Below, piece after piece: positions 7,473 through 15,469 of a stretch of 30,241 nt of DNA (positions are counted from its first letter, which is position 1; every line of letters starts with the position of its first letter). The translations under genes and the position numbers were made by a program. The notes under the pieces are model-generated. The model did no database searches. It was not told the origin of the DNA and worked only from the letters and a program-made list of their open reading frames with translations. Origin of the DNA: F23-B02 sp963625685 (GTDB taxonomy: Bacteria > Bacillota > Clostridia > Oscillospirales > Oscillospiraceae); assembly GCA_963625685.1 (NCBI GenBank), contig CAVFTR010000017.1, forward strand, positions 1-30,241, read 5' to 3'.

Positions 7473-7741
7473 TACTCTGCCTCGACGTTTTCGATAACTG
7501 CCGCGGCCTCTTCCTCAGCGCGGCGCTCGTTGATGCTCCTGGCTCCGGCATAGATATCCTGGCAGTCGCAGCGGATATCGTCGGCGGTCTGCATGACCGA
7601 GTCCTTTGCGCGCAGGACCGCGGCGGTCGCGTGGGTGTACAGGGTCTTTGCGTCGCGGCTTCTGAGTATCCTGATGCCGGCGGTGCCGAACAGCACGCCG
7701 TAGCCGAACATCTTTGCGGTGTCTTCAATGTGGAATTTCAT
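7472..7741 (-). CDS. Small DUF6110-like protein (FezA candidate)
   Basis: An 89-residue protein with an N-terminal glycine-rich apolar segment (residues 13-26, FGYGVLFGTAGIRI, containing GxxxG spacing), then an amphipathic helical body and an acidic tail rich in Glu and Ala. It resembles DUF6110 proteins, which sit directly before P1B ATPase genes in Clostridia; the family name is from memory. The stop overlaps the ATPase start by one base, implying translational coupling and a fixed-ratio partnership. Its ribosome-binding site (AAGGAGATATT) is strong. In ferrosome loci a small hydrophobic protein precedes the ATPase and helps form the compartment, so that role is a reasonable but unproven inference. 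No catalytic motif is visible. Confidence 0.72.
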   Translation of the reverse strand: MKFHIEDTAKMFGYGVLFGTAGIRILRSRDAKTLYTHATAAVLRAKDSVMQTADDIRCDCQDIYAGARSINERRAEEEAAAVIENVEAE

Positions 7742-7774
7742 GATAATATCTCCTTTTATCTATTTGCAGCCGCC

Positions 7775-8665
7775 TCAGCCCGCGCTGCGGTACTCCGTCG
7801 GGCTCATGCCGACGGTATCGCGGAAGGCCTTGGCGAACTTGCTGCCGTTGTCGTAGCCGTAGCGTCCGGCGATCTCCATGATGCTCATCTCCGAGCGGCG
7901 GAGGTCTGCCGCGGCGCACTGCATTTTCTGGGTGCGGATATAGGAATACACGCTCTCGCCGTAGACTGCGCGGAAGCAGGATTTGAGCGCCGTCTGCGAG
8001 AGATGGAACACGCCCGACAGCTCCTCGAGCGTTATGCGCCTGTCCATATTGGCCGAGAGGTACGCGCCGATGCGCTTTGCAAGCTCCACCTGGGTGTTGG
8101 ATATCCTGCGCTCGGCGAGGGCCGAGGACTCGAGCTCCATCGCGCTCAGAAACAGCAGGAGCTCAAGGATCTTGACCTTGAAATAGCCCTTGCGGATGCT
8201 CTCGGGCACGCTGTAGAGCTCGGAGAGGATATGCTCTATCGCCGCCGAGGAGCGCGCCACGAAGCACTGCCCCTGAGGGCAGAATTTTTCGCGCAGGGCG
8301 TCGGGCTGGACGTTCACGTCGGCAAGAAAGCAGGACAGGCAGCGCGGGGCCTGCTTGCCGTTTATGCGTATCGTCACGCCCTCGTAGGAGCCCGTGGGAA
8401 AGCTCGAGTGCGAGATAGCGCCGTCTGACAGGCTTATCGACAGGTCGCCCGGCGCGAGATAGAAAAAGTCCGTGCCGATGCGGCACTCCATTCGTCCGGA
8501 GCGGCAGTGGTGTATCTCCAGAAGCGTCTTGTCCTCCTCGGGCTGGATATCGTGCTCGTAGAGGCTTATATCGTTGTATATGAGCTCTATGCCCGGGAAC
8601 ACGTCGTAGCTTGTGACGCTGTAGCTCCCGTCGGAGCCGGAATAGGTCTTAGTTCTGCTCTGCAT
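7775..8665 (-). CDS. AraC-family transcriptional regulator
   Basis: A 296-residue regulator with a C-terminal AraC DNA-binding domain of two helix-turn-helix motifs (about 195-294; RRITLEELSGVFHLSQTALKSCF, then MEIAGRYGYDNGSKFAKAFR and the closing GMSPTEYR). The N-terminal cupin-like sensor part (about 40-125) is followed by a cysteine cluster (CLSC and CPQGQC around 109-134). That cluster could sense metal or redox, but many clostridial AraC proteins share similar segments. It lies inside a metal operon, overlapping the HMA gene by 17 nt and followed 33 nt later by the DUF6110-like gene. A local regulatory role for the ATPase genes is likely. Effector unknown. Confidence 0.92.
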   Translation of the reverse strand: MQSRTKTYSGSDGSYSVTSYDVFPGIELIYNDISLYEHDIQPEEDKTLLEIHHCRSGRMECRIGTDFFYLAPGDLSISLSDGAISHSSFPTGSYEGVTIRINGKQAPRCLSCFLADVNVQPDALREKFCPQGQCFVARSSAAIEHILSELYSVPESIRKGYFKVKILELLLFLSAMELESSALAERRISNTQVELAKRIGAYLSANMDRRITLEELSGVFHLSQTALKSCFRAVYGESVYSYIRTQKMQCAAADLRRSEMSIMEIAGRYGYDNGSKFAKAFRDTVGMSPTEYRSAG

Positions 8666-9029
8666 CGCGGTACTCAGCTTTCATGAGAGTGTATACGCCC
8701 AGCTCGTTTATCGCCCTGCGGAGGGCCTCCTCGTCCACGGGCGCCTTCATGAGCACCTCCACCCTGCCGTCGGAGGAGCTGGCCTTTGCCCACACGCCGT
8801 CGATGGCGTTGAGGGTGTTTTCGATGCGCGTTTCGCAGGCCGGACACATCATGCCGTCGACGGTGAGTATCGCCGAGTAGGGATAGTGCGCCCTGTTTTT
8901 ATCCGCGACCCTGAGCTTTTTCTCCGCGTCTCCGCCGCCGCAGCAGCCGGAGGCCAGCTTTTTCGTGTAGCTTTTTATGACAAAGACCGCGAACACTATG
9001 AGAACGATCGCAAAAATTGCGTATTGCAT
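8649..9029 (-). CDS. Membrane-anchored heavy-metal-associated (HMA) domain protein
   Basis: A protein of 126 residues from the ATG. It has one N-terminal membrane helix (about 3-20), a basic stretch, a vicinal-cysteine motif GCCGGG (about 28-33), and a C-terminal HMA domain (about 50-120) whose loop is DGMMCPACETRIE, giving the CxxC pair that binds soft or transition metals. It is likely a tethered metallochaperone at the membrane. The start is ambiguous: GGAGG lies 14 nt before this ATG and only 2 nt before a TTG at 9041 (which would give 130 residues). It sits between the FtsX-like permease (18 nt away) and the AraC gene (17-nt overlap). An HMA-containing accessory protein is consistent with ferrosome-type loci, but copper handling is also possible. 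Confidence 0.85.
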   Translation of the reverse strand: MQYAIFAIVLIVFAVFVIKSYTKKLASGCCGGGDAEKKLRVADKNRAHYPYSAILTVDGMMCPACETRIENTLNAIDGVWAKASSSDGRVEVLMKAPVDEEALRRAINELGVYTLMKAEYRDAEQN

Positions 9030-9047
9030 GACTTGTGACAAAGCCTC

Positions 9048-11276
9048 CTATTCCATGTTTTTAAGCGCCTGCGCGAGCGGGATCCTGCCCAGACGCCTGA
9101 GCTGTACCATGTGAACGATAAAATACGCCGCCGCGCCGAGAACGAGCATCGCCGGCCATATCCACGGCGCTATATAAAACGTCAGCCAGCCGCTCATATC
9201 TCTCATGAAGCACCTGAAGAGCCACTTCATCGCCAGGCCGCTGAGCGGTATCGTCACGATGAGCGATACGCCCACGGCGACGGCCGTAGCCGAGCTGTAC
9301 AGCGAGCTTATCTCGCGCTGCGTGTAGCCGAGGATCCTGAGCATGGATATGCTCTGCGCGTTTTTCTCGATGACCAGCTTCGACAGAAGATACACCAGCA
9401 GCATGTACAGTGTCAGCGAAAAGCCGCCGACGAGCGGGAACATGAGCCCCATGGAGTCGTCCAGCTGGTCGGCAATGACGGTCAGGTCGTGCTCTGTTAT
9501 GACGCTCGAGACCGCCCCGGTATCGAGATCTGTCAGCTTTTCGTTTGAGAAATAGCCGTTAAAATACCACAGAGGCAGCCCGAAGCTCTCGTTGAAATTC
9601 AGCCTGCTCATGAAAACGGCAAGCCCCGCGGCGTAGGGCGCGGAATCATAGACAGTAAAGGTATGCTCCCCGTCGCCGTACCTTTCGTGCAGGCTTATCC
9701 TGTCGCCCTTTTCGAGGCCGTACTTTTCCATAAGGCCCTCGGATACGAGGACGCTGCCCTTTTCCGACGGCAGGAAGGAAAAATCGGCGTATTCCGAGGC
9801 GTGAAGAACGCCGTAGACGCTTATCTCCTCGCCGGAGCACTCAAGGGAGCTTATGCAGAAGGGCTCGGCGTTTTCGTTTTCCGTGGGAGAGGGCGTCTTC
9901 AGCAGATACTGATAGTCCGACAGCTTCGTTTCGAGCACCTCGGCCTTGAAATTATCCAGTATCGGCGGCATGACGAGGCCGAAGATAAGCAGGGTGTTTG
10001 CAAAAAGGATGCCGATGAACATCGTTATGTACGCGCTGCGGTTCTGAAGGATGACGCGCTTGCGGAAGCGCTCGATCAGACCTCCCGCGCGGAGGCGCGG
10101 AACGTACTGCCTGCCCCCTGCGCCGGTCTCGTGCCGCAGGAAGCTCTGCACCGGCAGGCGCATCATGCGCCGTAAAACGGCGTAAACGGTGACGGCAATT
10201 AGCAGGCAGGGCACGAGGGTCGTTTTTATGAAGGCCTCGGCGCTCCAGAGCGTTACGTAGGTCGTCAGCGAGTAGCTGTGATAATAAAGGCCCGCGCAGT
10301 AGTCCTTGCCGGCGGTGTAGCCGAGGACATTGCCGATGAGCGCGGCGGCGAGCGTTACGGCCACGGGGGCCGCCATGTAGCGGCGTATCAGCTCGCCTCT
10401 CGTATAGCCGGAGGCCAGCAGCGTTCCGACGGCGCCGGACTCCTGCTCTATCGTGCTGCGCGTCGTTATCGCGAACACGAAGCCGAGTATGACGATGACC
10501 AGATACAGAAGCACCGTCATCATGGCCTTGTCGCTGCCGATATCGTCGCCGGGGAAGCTTATCGCCTGATTGTCGGCGCGCAGGATAAGCTGCGTTATCT
10601 CGCAGTCCTCCGACAGCAGCTCCGCGATCTCGTCGGCCTTGTCGCGGCACTGCTCGTCGGTAAGAGACTCGTCGTTATTGAGCCAGGCGTAGCAGTAGTG
10701 CAGGTTTTCGTTTATCCCGTCAAAGGTCTCCGGGGTCACGACGGCGACGCAGAACTTGTTCGCGTCGAGCATCATGTCGGTGTTGTTTTTAAAAAGCGCC
10801 GCGTAGTCGGGCAGGGCGACGATGCCGGTTATCTCAAGCCCCGCCAGCTCGTCTCCGATGCCGAGGGAGTTGTTTTCAAGATACAGCCTGTCGGCCGCGA
10901 TCTCGCCCTCGCGCGCGGGCAGCTCGCCGTCCATGAGGCAGACCCTGTCAAGCTGCGTGCGGTCCTTGTATATGCGCACGGTGTTCCCGTCGTCTAGCGT
11001 CACATCCTTGTAAAACAGCTCGCACACGGAAATGCCGGCGTCCTTTTCAAGCCGCTCCCGCGTCTCGTCCGGGAGCCTGTCGGCAAGGACGAAATGTCCG
11101 CTTTCGACGCTGTATTTTGAAAAGCTCCCGTCATAGGCCGCCTTCATGCTGCCTGCCGCGACGATGAAGCCGGACACCATGCCGACCGTCAGCGTCAGAA
11201 ACAGAAACAGGGCTATGTATTTGCCGATATCCCGCCGCAGCTCGCGCGGCAGGCGGCGTCTGAGTGGGTCCCTCAC
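9048..11276 (-). CDS. FtsX-like ABC transporter permease (MacB-type)
   Basis: A 742-residue permease with an N-terminal membrane helix (about 20-43), a large extracytoplasmic domain, a three-helix FtsX block (about 250-370), a second extracytoplasmic domain and a C-terminal FtsX block (about 620-730). It thus contains two fused FtsX halves, as in the large type-VII ABC permeases of Bacillota that act in efflux, peptide sensing or lipid movement. The GTG start has GGAGG 7 nt upstream. It is 12 nt after its ATPase gene and 18 nt before the HMA gene. The substrate is not evident; placement between a DtxR-like regulator and metal proteins suggests a link to metal stress, which is inference. Confidence 0.9.
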   Translation of the reverse strand: MRDPLRRRLPRELRRDIGKYIALFLFLTLTVGMVSGFIVAAGSMKAAYDGSFSKYSVESGHFVLADRLPDETRERLEKDAGISVCELFYKDVTLDDGNTVRIYKDRTQLDRVCLMDGELPAREGEIAADRLYLENNSLGIGDELAGLEITGIVALPDYAALFKNNTDMMLDANKFCVAVVTPETFDGINENLHYCYAWLNNDESLTDEQCRDKADEIAELLSEDCEITQLILRADNQAISFPGDDIGSDKAMMTVLLYLVIVILGFVFAITTRSTIEQESGAVGTLLASGYTRGELIRRYMAAPVAVTLAAALIGNVLGYTAGKDYCAGLYYHSYSLTTYVTLWSAEAFIKTTLVPCLLIAVTVYAVLRRMMRLPVQSFLRHETGAGGRQYVPRLRAGGLIERFRKRVILQNRSAYITMFIGILFANTLLIFGLVMPPILDNFKAEVLETKLSDYQYLLKTPSPTENENAEPFCISSLECSGEEISVYGVLHASEYADFSFLPSEKGSVLVSEGLMEKYGLEKGDRISLHERYGDGEHTFTVYDSAPYAAGLAVFMSRLNFNESFGLPLWYFNGYFSNEKLTDLDTGAVSSVITEHDLTVIADQLDDSMGLMFPLVGGFSLTLYMLLVYLLSKLVIEKNAQSISMLRILGYTQREISSLYSSATAVAVGVSLIVTIPLSGLAMKWLFRCFMRDMSGWLTFYIAPWIWPAMLVLGAAAYFIVHMVQLRRLGRIPLAQALKNME

Positions 11277-11288
11277 AGCCTCGCCTCC

Positions 11289-11987
11289 TTACCAGTCGAG
11301 CATCATCGCGCTGAGCTTGACGGCGTTTAGTTCATCCGAGCGGATAGCGCCGTCGCGCAGGCGGATAACGCGGTCGGCCATGCGCTTTATGGCGTCGTTG
11401 TGCGTGACGATGATAACGGTGCTGCCGTATTTTTTGTTCACGCGCTCTATGAGGTCGAGTATCTCCTTCGAGGTCTTATAGTCCAGCGCACCCGTCGGCT
11501 CGTCGCACAGCAGGATATCGGGGCTTTTTATGACCGCCCTGCCGATGGCCGTGCGCTGCTGCTGACCGCCCGACAGCTGCGAGGGCACCTTGTCCCTGTG
11601 CTCCCACAGGCCGAGGGTCTTGAGTATTTCATCCGTCGGCAGGGGCTTATCGGCAAGGTACGCCCCGACCTCGACGTTTTCCTTTACCGTCAGGTTCGGG
11701 ATGAGGTTATACGACTGGAAAACATAGCCCAGCCGCCTGCGCCGGTACAGCGAAAGCTCCCTTTCGCTCATCGCGGCGATCCTCTGCCCGCCGATGCTTA
11801 TGCTGCCCGAGTCTGCGGTCTCTATGCCGCCTATTATATTCAGAAGCGTCGATTTGCCGGAGCCCGAGGGCCCCAGCAGAACGCATATTTGTCCTTTTTC
11901 AATGCCGCAGCTTATGCCGCGGAGCACCTCGCAGCGGTTATCTCCGCTGCCGAAGGCCTTGTGCAGATCGTTTATCTCAAGATACAT
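11289..11987 (-). CDS. ABC transporter ATP-binding protein (LolD/MacB type)
   Basis: A 232-residue ATPase subunit. Walker A GPSGSGKST is at 39-47, the Q-loop at YVFQSYN (88-94), the signature LSGGQQQR at 138-145, Walker B ILLCDEPTGALD at 158-169 and the switch His196. The DEPTGALD form is typical of the LolD/MacB family that partners FtsX-like permeases, here encoded immediately downstream. It overlaps the preceding DtxR-like gene by 11 nt, with its ribosome-binding site (GAGGAAG) inside that gene, so translation is probably coupled. Confidence 0.95.
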   Translation of the reverse strand: MYLEINDLHKAFGSGDNRCEVLRGISCGIEKGQICVLLGPSGSGKSTLLNIIGGIETADSGSISIGGQRIAAMSERELSLYRRRRLGYVFQSYNLIPNLTVKENVEVGAYLADKPLPTDEILKTLGLWEHRDKVPSQLSGGQQQRTAIGRAVIKSPDILLCDEPTGALDYKTSKEILDLIERVNKKYGSTVIIVTHNDAIKRMADRVIRLRDGAIRSDELNAVKLSAMMLDW

Positions 11988-12372
11988 TCAGATCTTCCTC
12001 TTCTCCGACGTGCGCGCACAGCTCCTCGAGCGCCTGCTCGGAGAGCTCCGCAACGAGGGCGCAGGCCGCGTTTTTTATATCCGCAGAGGGCGGCAGCACG
12101 CGTCCGAGCGCGGCGGCCACCGCGCAGTAATAGCGGCGGCAGCGCTGCGTGAGCTCCGCTCCGCTGCCGGTCAGATGCGCTATGCCCAGCTCGTCCTTGG
12201 TGAGAAGTCCGGCGTCCTTTAAATTGTTCAGCATCGTGTGCGCGCTCGGCTTTTTTATGTTGAGATAGCGCGCAACGTCGGTCGTGCGTATCCCGCCGCC
12301 GCCCCTGAGAGCGTCCAGCGCGAGAAGGTATCTCACCACCGAGGCCGATACCGCGAGCTTAGGGTTAGTCAT
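11977..12372 (-). CDS. Divergent DtxR-like winged-helix regulator
   Basis: A 131-residue protein whose N-terminal half (about 8-68) matches the DtxR/MntR winged helix, including the recognition region IRTTDVARYLNIKKPSAHTMLNNLKDAGLL. The metal-sensing half is degenerate: where family members have RH followed later by E-x2-C/H-x2-EH, this protein has RRYYC and NAACALVAEL, with cysteines at 78, 83, 104 and 119. It may therefore sense a different metal or a redox signal, or not bind metal at all. It is the first gene of the seven-gene metal/ABC operon, overlapping the ATPase gene by 11 nt, so it probably regulates that operon. The start has AGGAG about 8 nt upstream. A MarR-like alternative is less likely given the helix pattern. 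Confidence 0.8.
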   Translation of the reverse strand: MTNPKLAVSASVVRYLLALDALRGGGGIRTTDVARYLNIKKPSAHTMLNNLKDAGLLTKDELGIAHLTGSGAELTQRCRRYYCAVAAALGRVLPPSADIKNAACALVAELSEQALEELCAHVGEEEDLNVS

Positions 12373-12394
12373 CGCTTACTCCTGTTTGTAAAAC

Positions 12395-12661
12395 GGGGAG
12401 GTGCAGGGGTCTGCACCTCCCCAGACTGTCAAAAAGCTATGCTGCTGCGTAAAGAAAACCGCGCAGCGGGGGTGCTTGAGGGGGCAAGGCCCGCCTCAAG
12501 TCAGATCATAGCCATCAAAAATGTCCGGTACGGACTTTTTGACGAGCGCAGCGAGATTTTTTGTGAAGCGAAGGCTTCACAAAAAATCTGGCGTTCTGCA
12601 TAAAGCAAAACGCCTTCGGCTTTTTGCTTTATGCAGGGAGGTGCAGGGGCCTGCACCTCCC
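12395..12661 (-). repeat. Family E repeat, copy E2, bounded by twin hairpins
   Basis: This fills the gap between the DtxR-like gene and the FeoB-associated gene. Two near-identical palindromes bound it: 12395-12422 and 12636-12661, each GGAGGTGCAG-GGGY-CTGCACCTCC. Inside are the segment shared with 5083-5240 (about 12435-12596, inverted) and a long hairpin at 12596-12636 (CTGCATAAAGC and its complement around TTCG). The hairpins may also end the feo transcript. I see no gene and no convincing promoter for the downstream operon. Confidence 0.78.
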
Positions 12662-12669
12662 GTCAGCTT

Positions 12670-12912
12670 TTAACTGTTCTGTTTTTTCAGGTCCTTTACG
12701 TCCCTGAGGGCGTCATTGCCGCTTCCGGAGCACGAGCCGCCATGGCACTTTCCGGCCATCGCGCAGGCGCCGCAGCCGCCGCATTTTGCGCCGCAGGAGG
12801 ATATGCCTGCTTTCTTATCTCTGACTATCGAGCGGACTATGAGCGCGACGATGACGATCAGTCCCGCCGTTATCAGTATCGTTCCGATATTGGCCGTTAA
12901 CCATTCAAGCAT
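12670..12912 (-). CDS. FeoB-associated Cys-rich membrane protein
   Basis: An 80-residue protein with one N-terminal membrane helix (about 8-30), a short basic turn, and a cysteine cluster CGAKCGGCGACAMAGKC-HGGSC (about 40-61). This architecture and its position directly after feoB match the FeoB-associated Cys-rich membrane protein family. The cluster probably handles or senses ferrous iron near the FeoB pore; the function is not established. A strong GGAGGAAAAAGC ribosome-binding site precedes the start, 40 nt after the feoB stop. It is the last gene of the feo operon. Confidence 0.9.
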   Translation of the reverse strand: MLEWLTANIGTILITAGLIVIVALIVRSIVRDKKAGISSCGAKCGGCGACAMAGKCHGGSCSGSGNDALRDVKDLKKQNS

Positions 12913-12952
12913 TGCTTTTTCCTCCTTTTTTATTTCTCAAGTTATGCTGCTA

Positions 12953-15469
12953 TTACTTCAGGCCCACGGTGGCTTCCCTGGTGCTGAGGGTCTCGGCCTC
13001 CTTGTAGGGGCGGAAGAGCATGTAGATCATGCCTGCCAGGAGTGCGACAGCTGCGATCAGGCCGATGACGTTCAGGCTGCCGGTGAAGGCGCCGCCGAAC
13101 TGGTTGATCATCAGGGCGATGACGTACGCAAAGCCGCACTGATAGCCGATGGCGAACCAGGTCCAGCCGCGGTTGTTCATCTCGCGCTTGATAGCGCCGA
13201 TAGCCGCGAAGCAGGGGGCGCACAGAAGGTTGAAGACGAGGAAGCTGTAAGCGGTCACGCCGGTGAAGGCCGCCGCCATTGCCTGGTAGACGGTGCCGTC
13301 GCCGCCGCCGTAGAGGATGCCGAGAGTACCGACGATGTTCTCCTTTGCGACGAGGCCGGTGATGGAGGCGACGGTCGCCTGCCAGTTGCCCCAGCCGAGC
13401 GGAGTGAAGATCCACGCGATGGCGTTGCCGATCTTTGCGAGGATGGAGGAGTCGATCTGATCCTCGGTGAGCATCTGGAAGCTGCCGTCGACCCAGCCGA
13501 AGTAGGTGGTGAACCATACGAAGATGGTCGAGAGCAGGATGATGGTGCCGGCCTTCTTGATGAAGGACCAGCCGCGCTCCCACATGGAGCGGAGGACGTT
13601 GCCGAGGGTGGGCATGTGGTATGCGGGAAGCTCCATAACGAAGGGAGCGGGGTCGCCTGCAAAGCGCCGGGTCTTCTTGAGCATGATGCCCGAGCAGATG
13701 ATAGCCGCCATGCCGATGAAGTAAGCGGAGGTGGATACCCATGCGCTGCCGCCGAACAGTGCGCCGGCGATCATCGCGATGAAGGGCACCTTTGCGCCGC
13801 AGGGGATGAAGGTCGTGGTCATGATCGTCATACGGCGGTCACGCTCGTTTTCGATGGTACGGGAAGCCATAACGCCCGGAACGCCGCAGCCGACGCCGAC
13901 GAGCATGGGGATGAAGCTCTTGCCGGAAAGTCCGAACTTGCGGAAGATACGGTCGAGCACGAAGGCGATACGCGCCATGTAGCCGCAGGCCTCGAGGAAG
14001 GCGAGCATGAGGAACAGGACGAGCATCTGGGGAACGAAGCCGAGGACCGCGCCGACACCGGCTACGATACCGTCGTTTATAAGGCCGCTGAGCCAGGGAG
14101 CCGCGTTTGCAGCGTCAAGACCGTCGCCGACGAGAGCGGGGATGCCCGGCACCCAAACGCCGTAATCGGCGGGATCGGGAGCGTCAAAGCCGTTTTTCTC
14201 AAGGTAAGCCACCGCATCGACGTAGGTCATCTGAACGACATTGTCGAGCTTGTCGGCTCCTTCGGGGAGCTCGTCGTAGTAAGCGGTCATGGTGTTGATC
14301 GCGAGGGTCTCCTCGTCCTCAACGTCGAGCTTGGCAGTCTTGTCGGTGGGCTCGAAGGCCTTCATGTCGGCAAGCAGCGCGTCAGCGTCGAAGTCTTCCG
14401 CCTCAACGTCTATATCCTCGCCGAGGAAGGCGCTGACGGCCTGGATGGCGGCGGTGTATTCGTCGTTTGCGTCGTTATAGTCGGCAGAGCCGATGCCCAG
14501 CAGGTGCCAGCCGTCGCCGAACACGCCGTCGTTTGCCCAGTCGGTCGCGGGTGCGCCGACGGCGACCATCGCGACCCAGTAGACAAAGAACATGACGGCC
14601 GCGAAGATCGGCAGGCCGAGCCAGCGGTTGGTGACTACCTTATCTATCTTGTCGGAGGTCGTGAGCTTTCCGACGTTTTTCTTCTTGTAGCAGGCCTTAA
14701 TGATGGAGGCTATGTAGACGTAGCGCTCGTTTGTGATGATGCTCTCGGCGTCGTCGTCGAGCTCATCCTCGGCGGCCTTGATGTCCGCGTCGATGTGCTG
14801 CATGACCTCGGGCTTTATCGCGAGCTTTGCGAGGACCTTGTCGTCATGCTCGAAGATCTTGATGGCGTACCAGCGCTGCTGCTCCTCGGGCAGCTCGTGC
14901 AGGACGGCCTCCTCGATGTGAGCGATAGCGTGCTCGACAACGCCGGAGAACGAGTGCATGGGGATGGTCTTGCCGTTCCTGGCGGCGTCCACGGCCGCGG
15001 CCGCGGCCTCGGTCACGCCGTCGCCCTTCAGGGCGGAGACCTCCAGGACCTTGCAGCCGAGCTGACGGGACAGCTCCTTGATGTTTATAACGTCGCCGTT
15101 CTTGCGGACGATATCCATCATGTTCACCGCGACGACAACGGGGATGCCCAGCTCTGTCAGCTGAGTGGTCAGGTAGAGGTTGCGCTCGAGGTTGGTGCCG
15201 TCGATGATGTTGAGTATCGCATCGGGGCGCTCGCCGAGCAGGAAGTTGCGCGCGACGACCTCTTCAAGGGTGTAGGGGGAAAGCGAGTAGATGCCCGGGA
15301 GGTCGACGATCGTTACGCCGTCAAACTTCTTGAGCTTGCCTTCCTTCTTCTCAACGGTGACGCCGGGCCAGTTGCCGACGAACTGATTGGAGCCGGTCAG
15401 CGCGTTGAACAGGGTCGTTTTGCCGCAGTTCGGGTTGCCGGCAAGGGCAATTTTAATGTTCTTTTCCAT
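12953..15469 (-). CDS. feoB: Ferrous iron transport protein B
   Basis: An 838-residue FeoB, which imports Fe(II) through the membrane with an N-terminal G domain. G-protein motifs are G1 GNPNCGKTT (11-19), Thr38 of G2 in PGVTV, G3 DLPG (56-59), G4 NMMD (116-119) and G5 SAL (145-147). Membrane segments begin near 283, with Gate blocks GVGCGVPGVMASRT (525-538) and FIPCGAKVPF (554-563), each containing a conserved Cys. The protein is longer than E. coli FeoB (773) because of an acidic insertion at about 329-436 between the first and next membrane segments, rich in Asp and Glu. Its start overlaps the feoA stop by one base. It is iron-regulated by inference from the upstream palindromes. Confidence 0.97.
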   Translation of the reverse strand: MEKNIKIALAGNPNCGKTTLFNALTGSNQFVGNWPGVTVEKKEGKLKKFDGVTIVDLPGIYSLSPYTLEEVVARNFLLGERPDAILNIIDGTNLERNLYLTTQLTELGIPVVVAVNMMDIVRKNGDVINIKELSRQLGCKVLEVSALKGDGVTEAAAAAVDAARNGKTIPMHSFSGVVEHAIAHIEEAVLHELPEEQQRWYAIKIFEHDDKVLAKLAIKPEVMQHIDADIKAAEDELDDDAESIITNERYVYIASIIKACYKKKNVGKLTTSDKIDKVVTNRWLGLPIFAAVMFFVYWVAMVAVGAPATDWANDGVFGDGWHLLGIGSADYNDANDEYTAAIQAVSAFLGEDIDVEAEDFDADALLADMKAFEPTDKTAKLDVEDEETLAINTMTAYYDELPEGADKLDNVVQMTYVDAVAYLEKNGFDAPDPADYGVWVPGIPALVGDGLDAANAAPWLSGLINDGIVAGVGAVLGFVPQMLVLFLMLAFLEACGYMARIAFVLDRIFRKFGLSGKSFIPMLVGVGCGVPGVMASRTIENERDRRMTIMTTTFIPCGAKVPFIAMIAGALFGGSAWVSTSAYFIGMAAIICSGIMLKKTRRFAGDPAPFVMELPAYHMPTLGNVLRSMWERGWSFIKKAGTIILLSTIFVWFTTYFGWVDGSFQMLTEDQIDSSILAKIGNAIAWIFTPLGWGNWQATVASITGLVAKENIVGTLGILYGGGDGTVYQAMAAAFTGVTAYSFLVFNLLCAPCFAAIGAIKREMNNRGWTWFAIGYQCGFAYVIALMINQFGGAFTGSLNVIGLIAAVALLAGMIYMLFRPYKEAETLSTREATVGLK

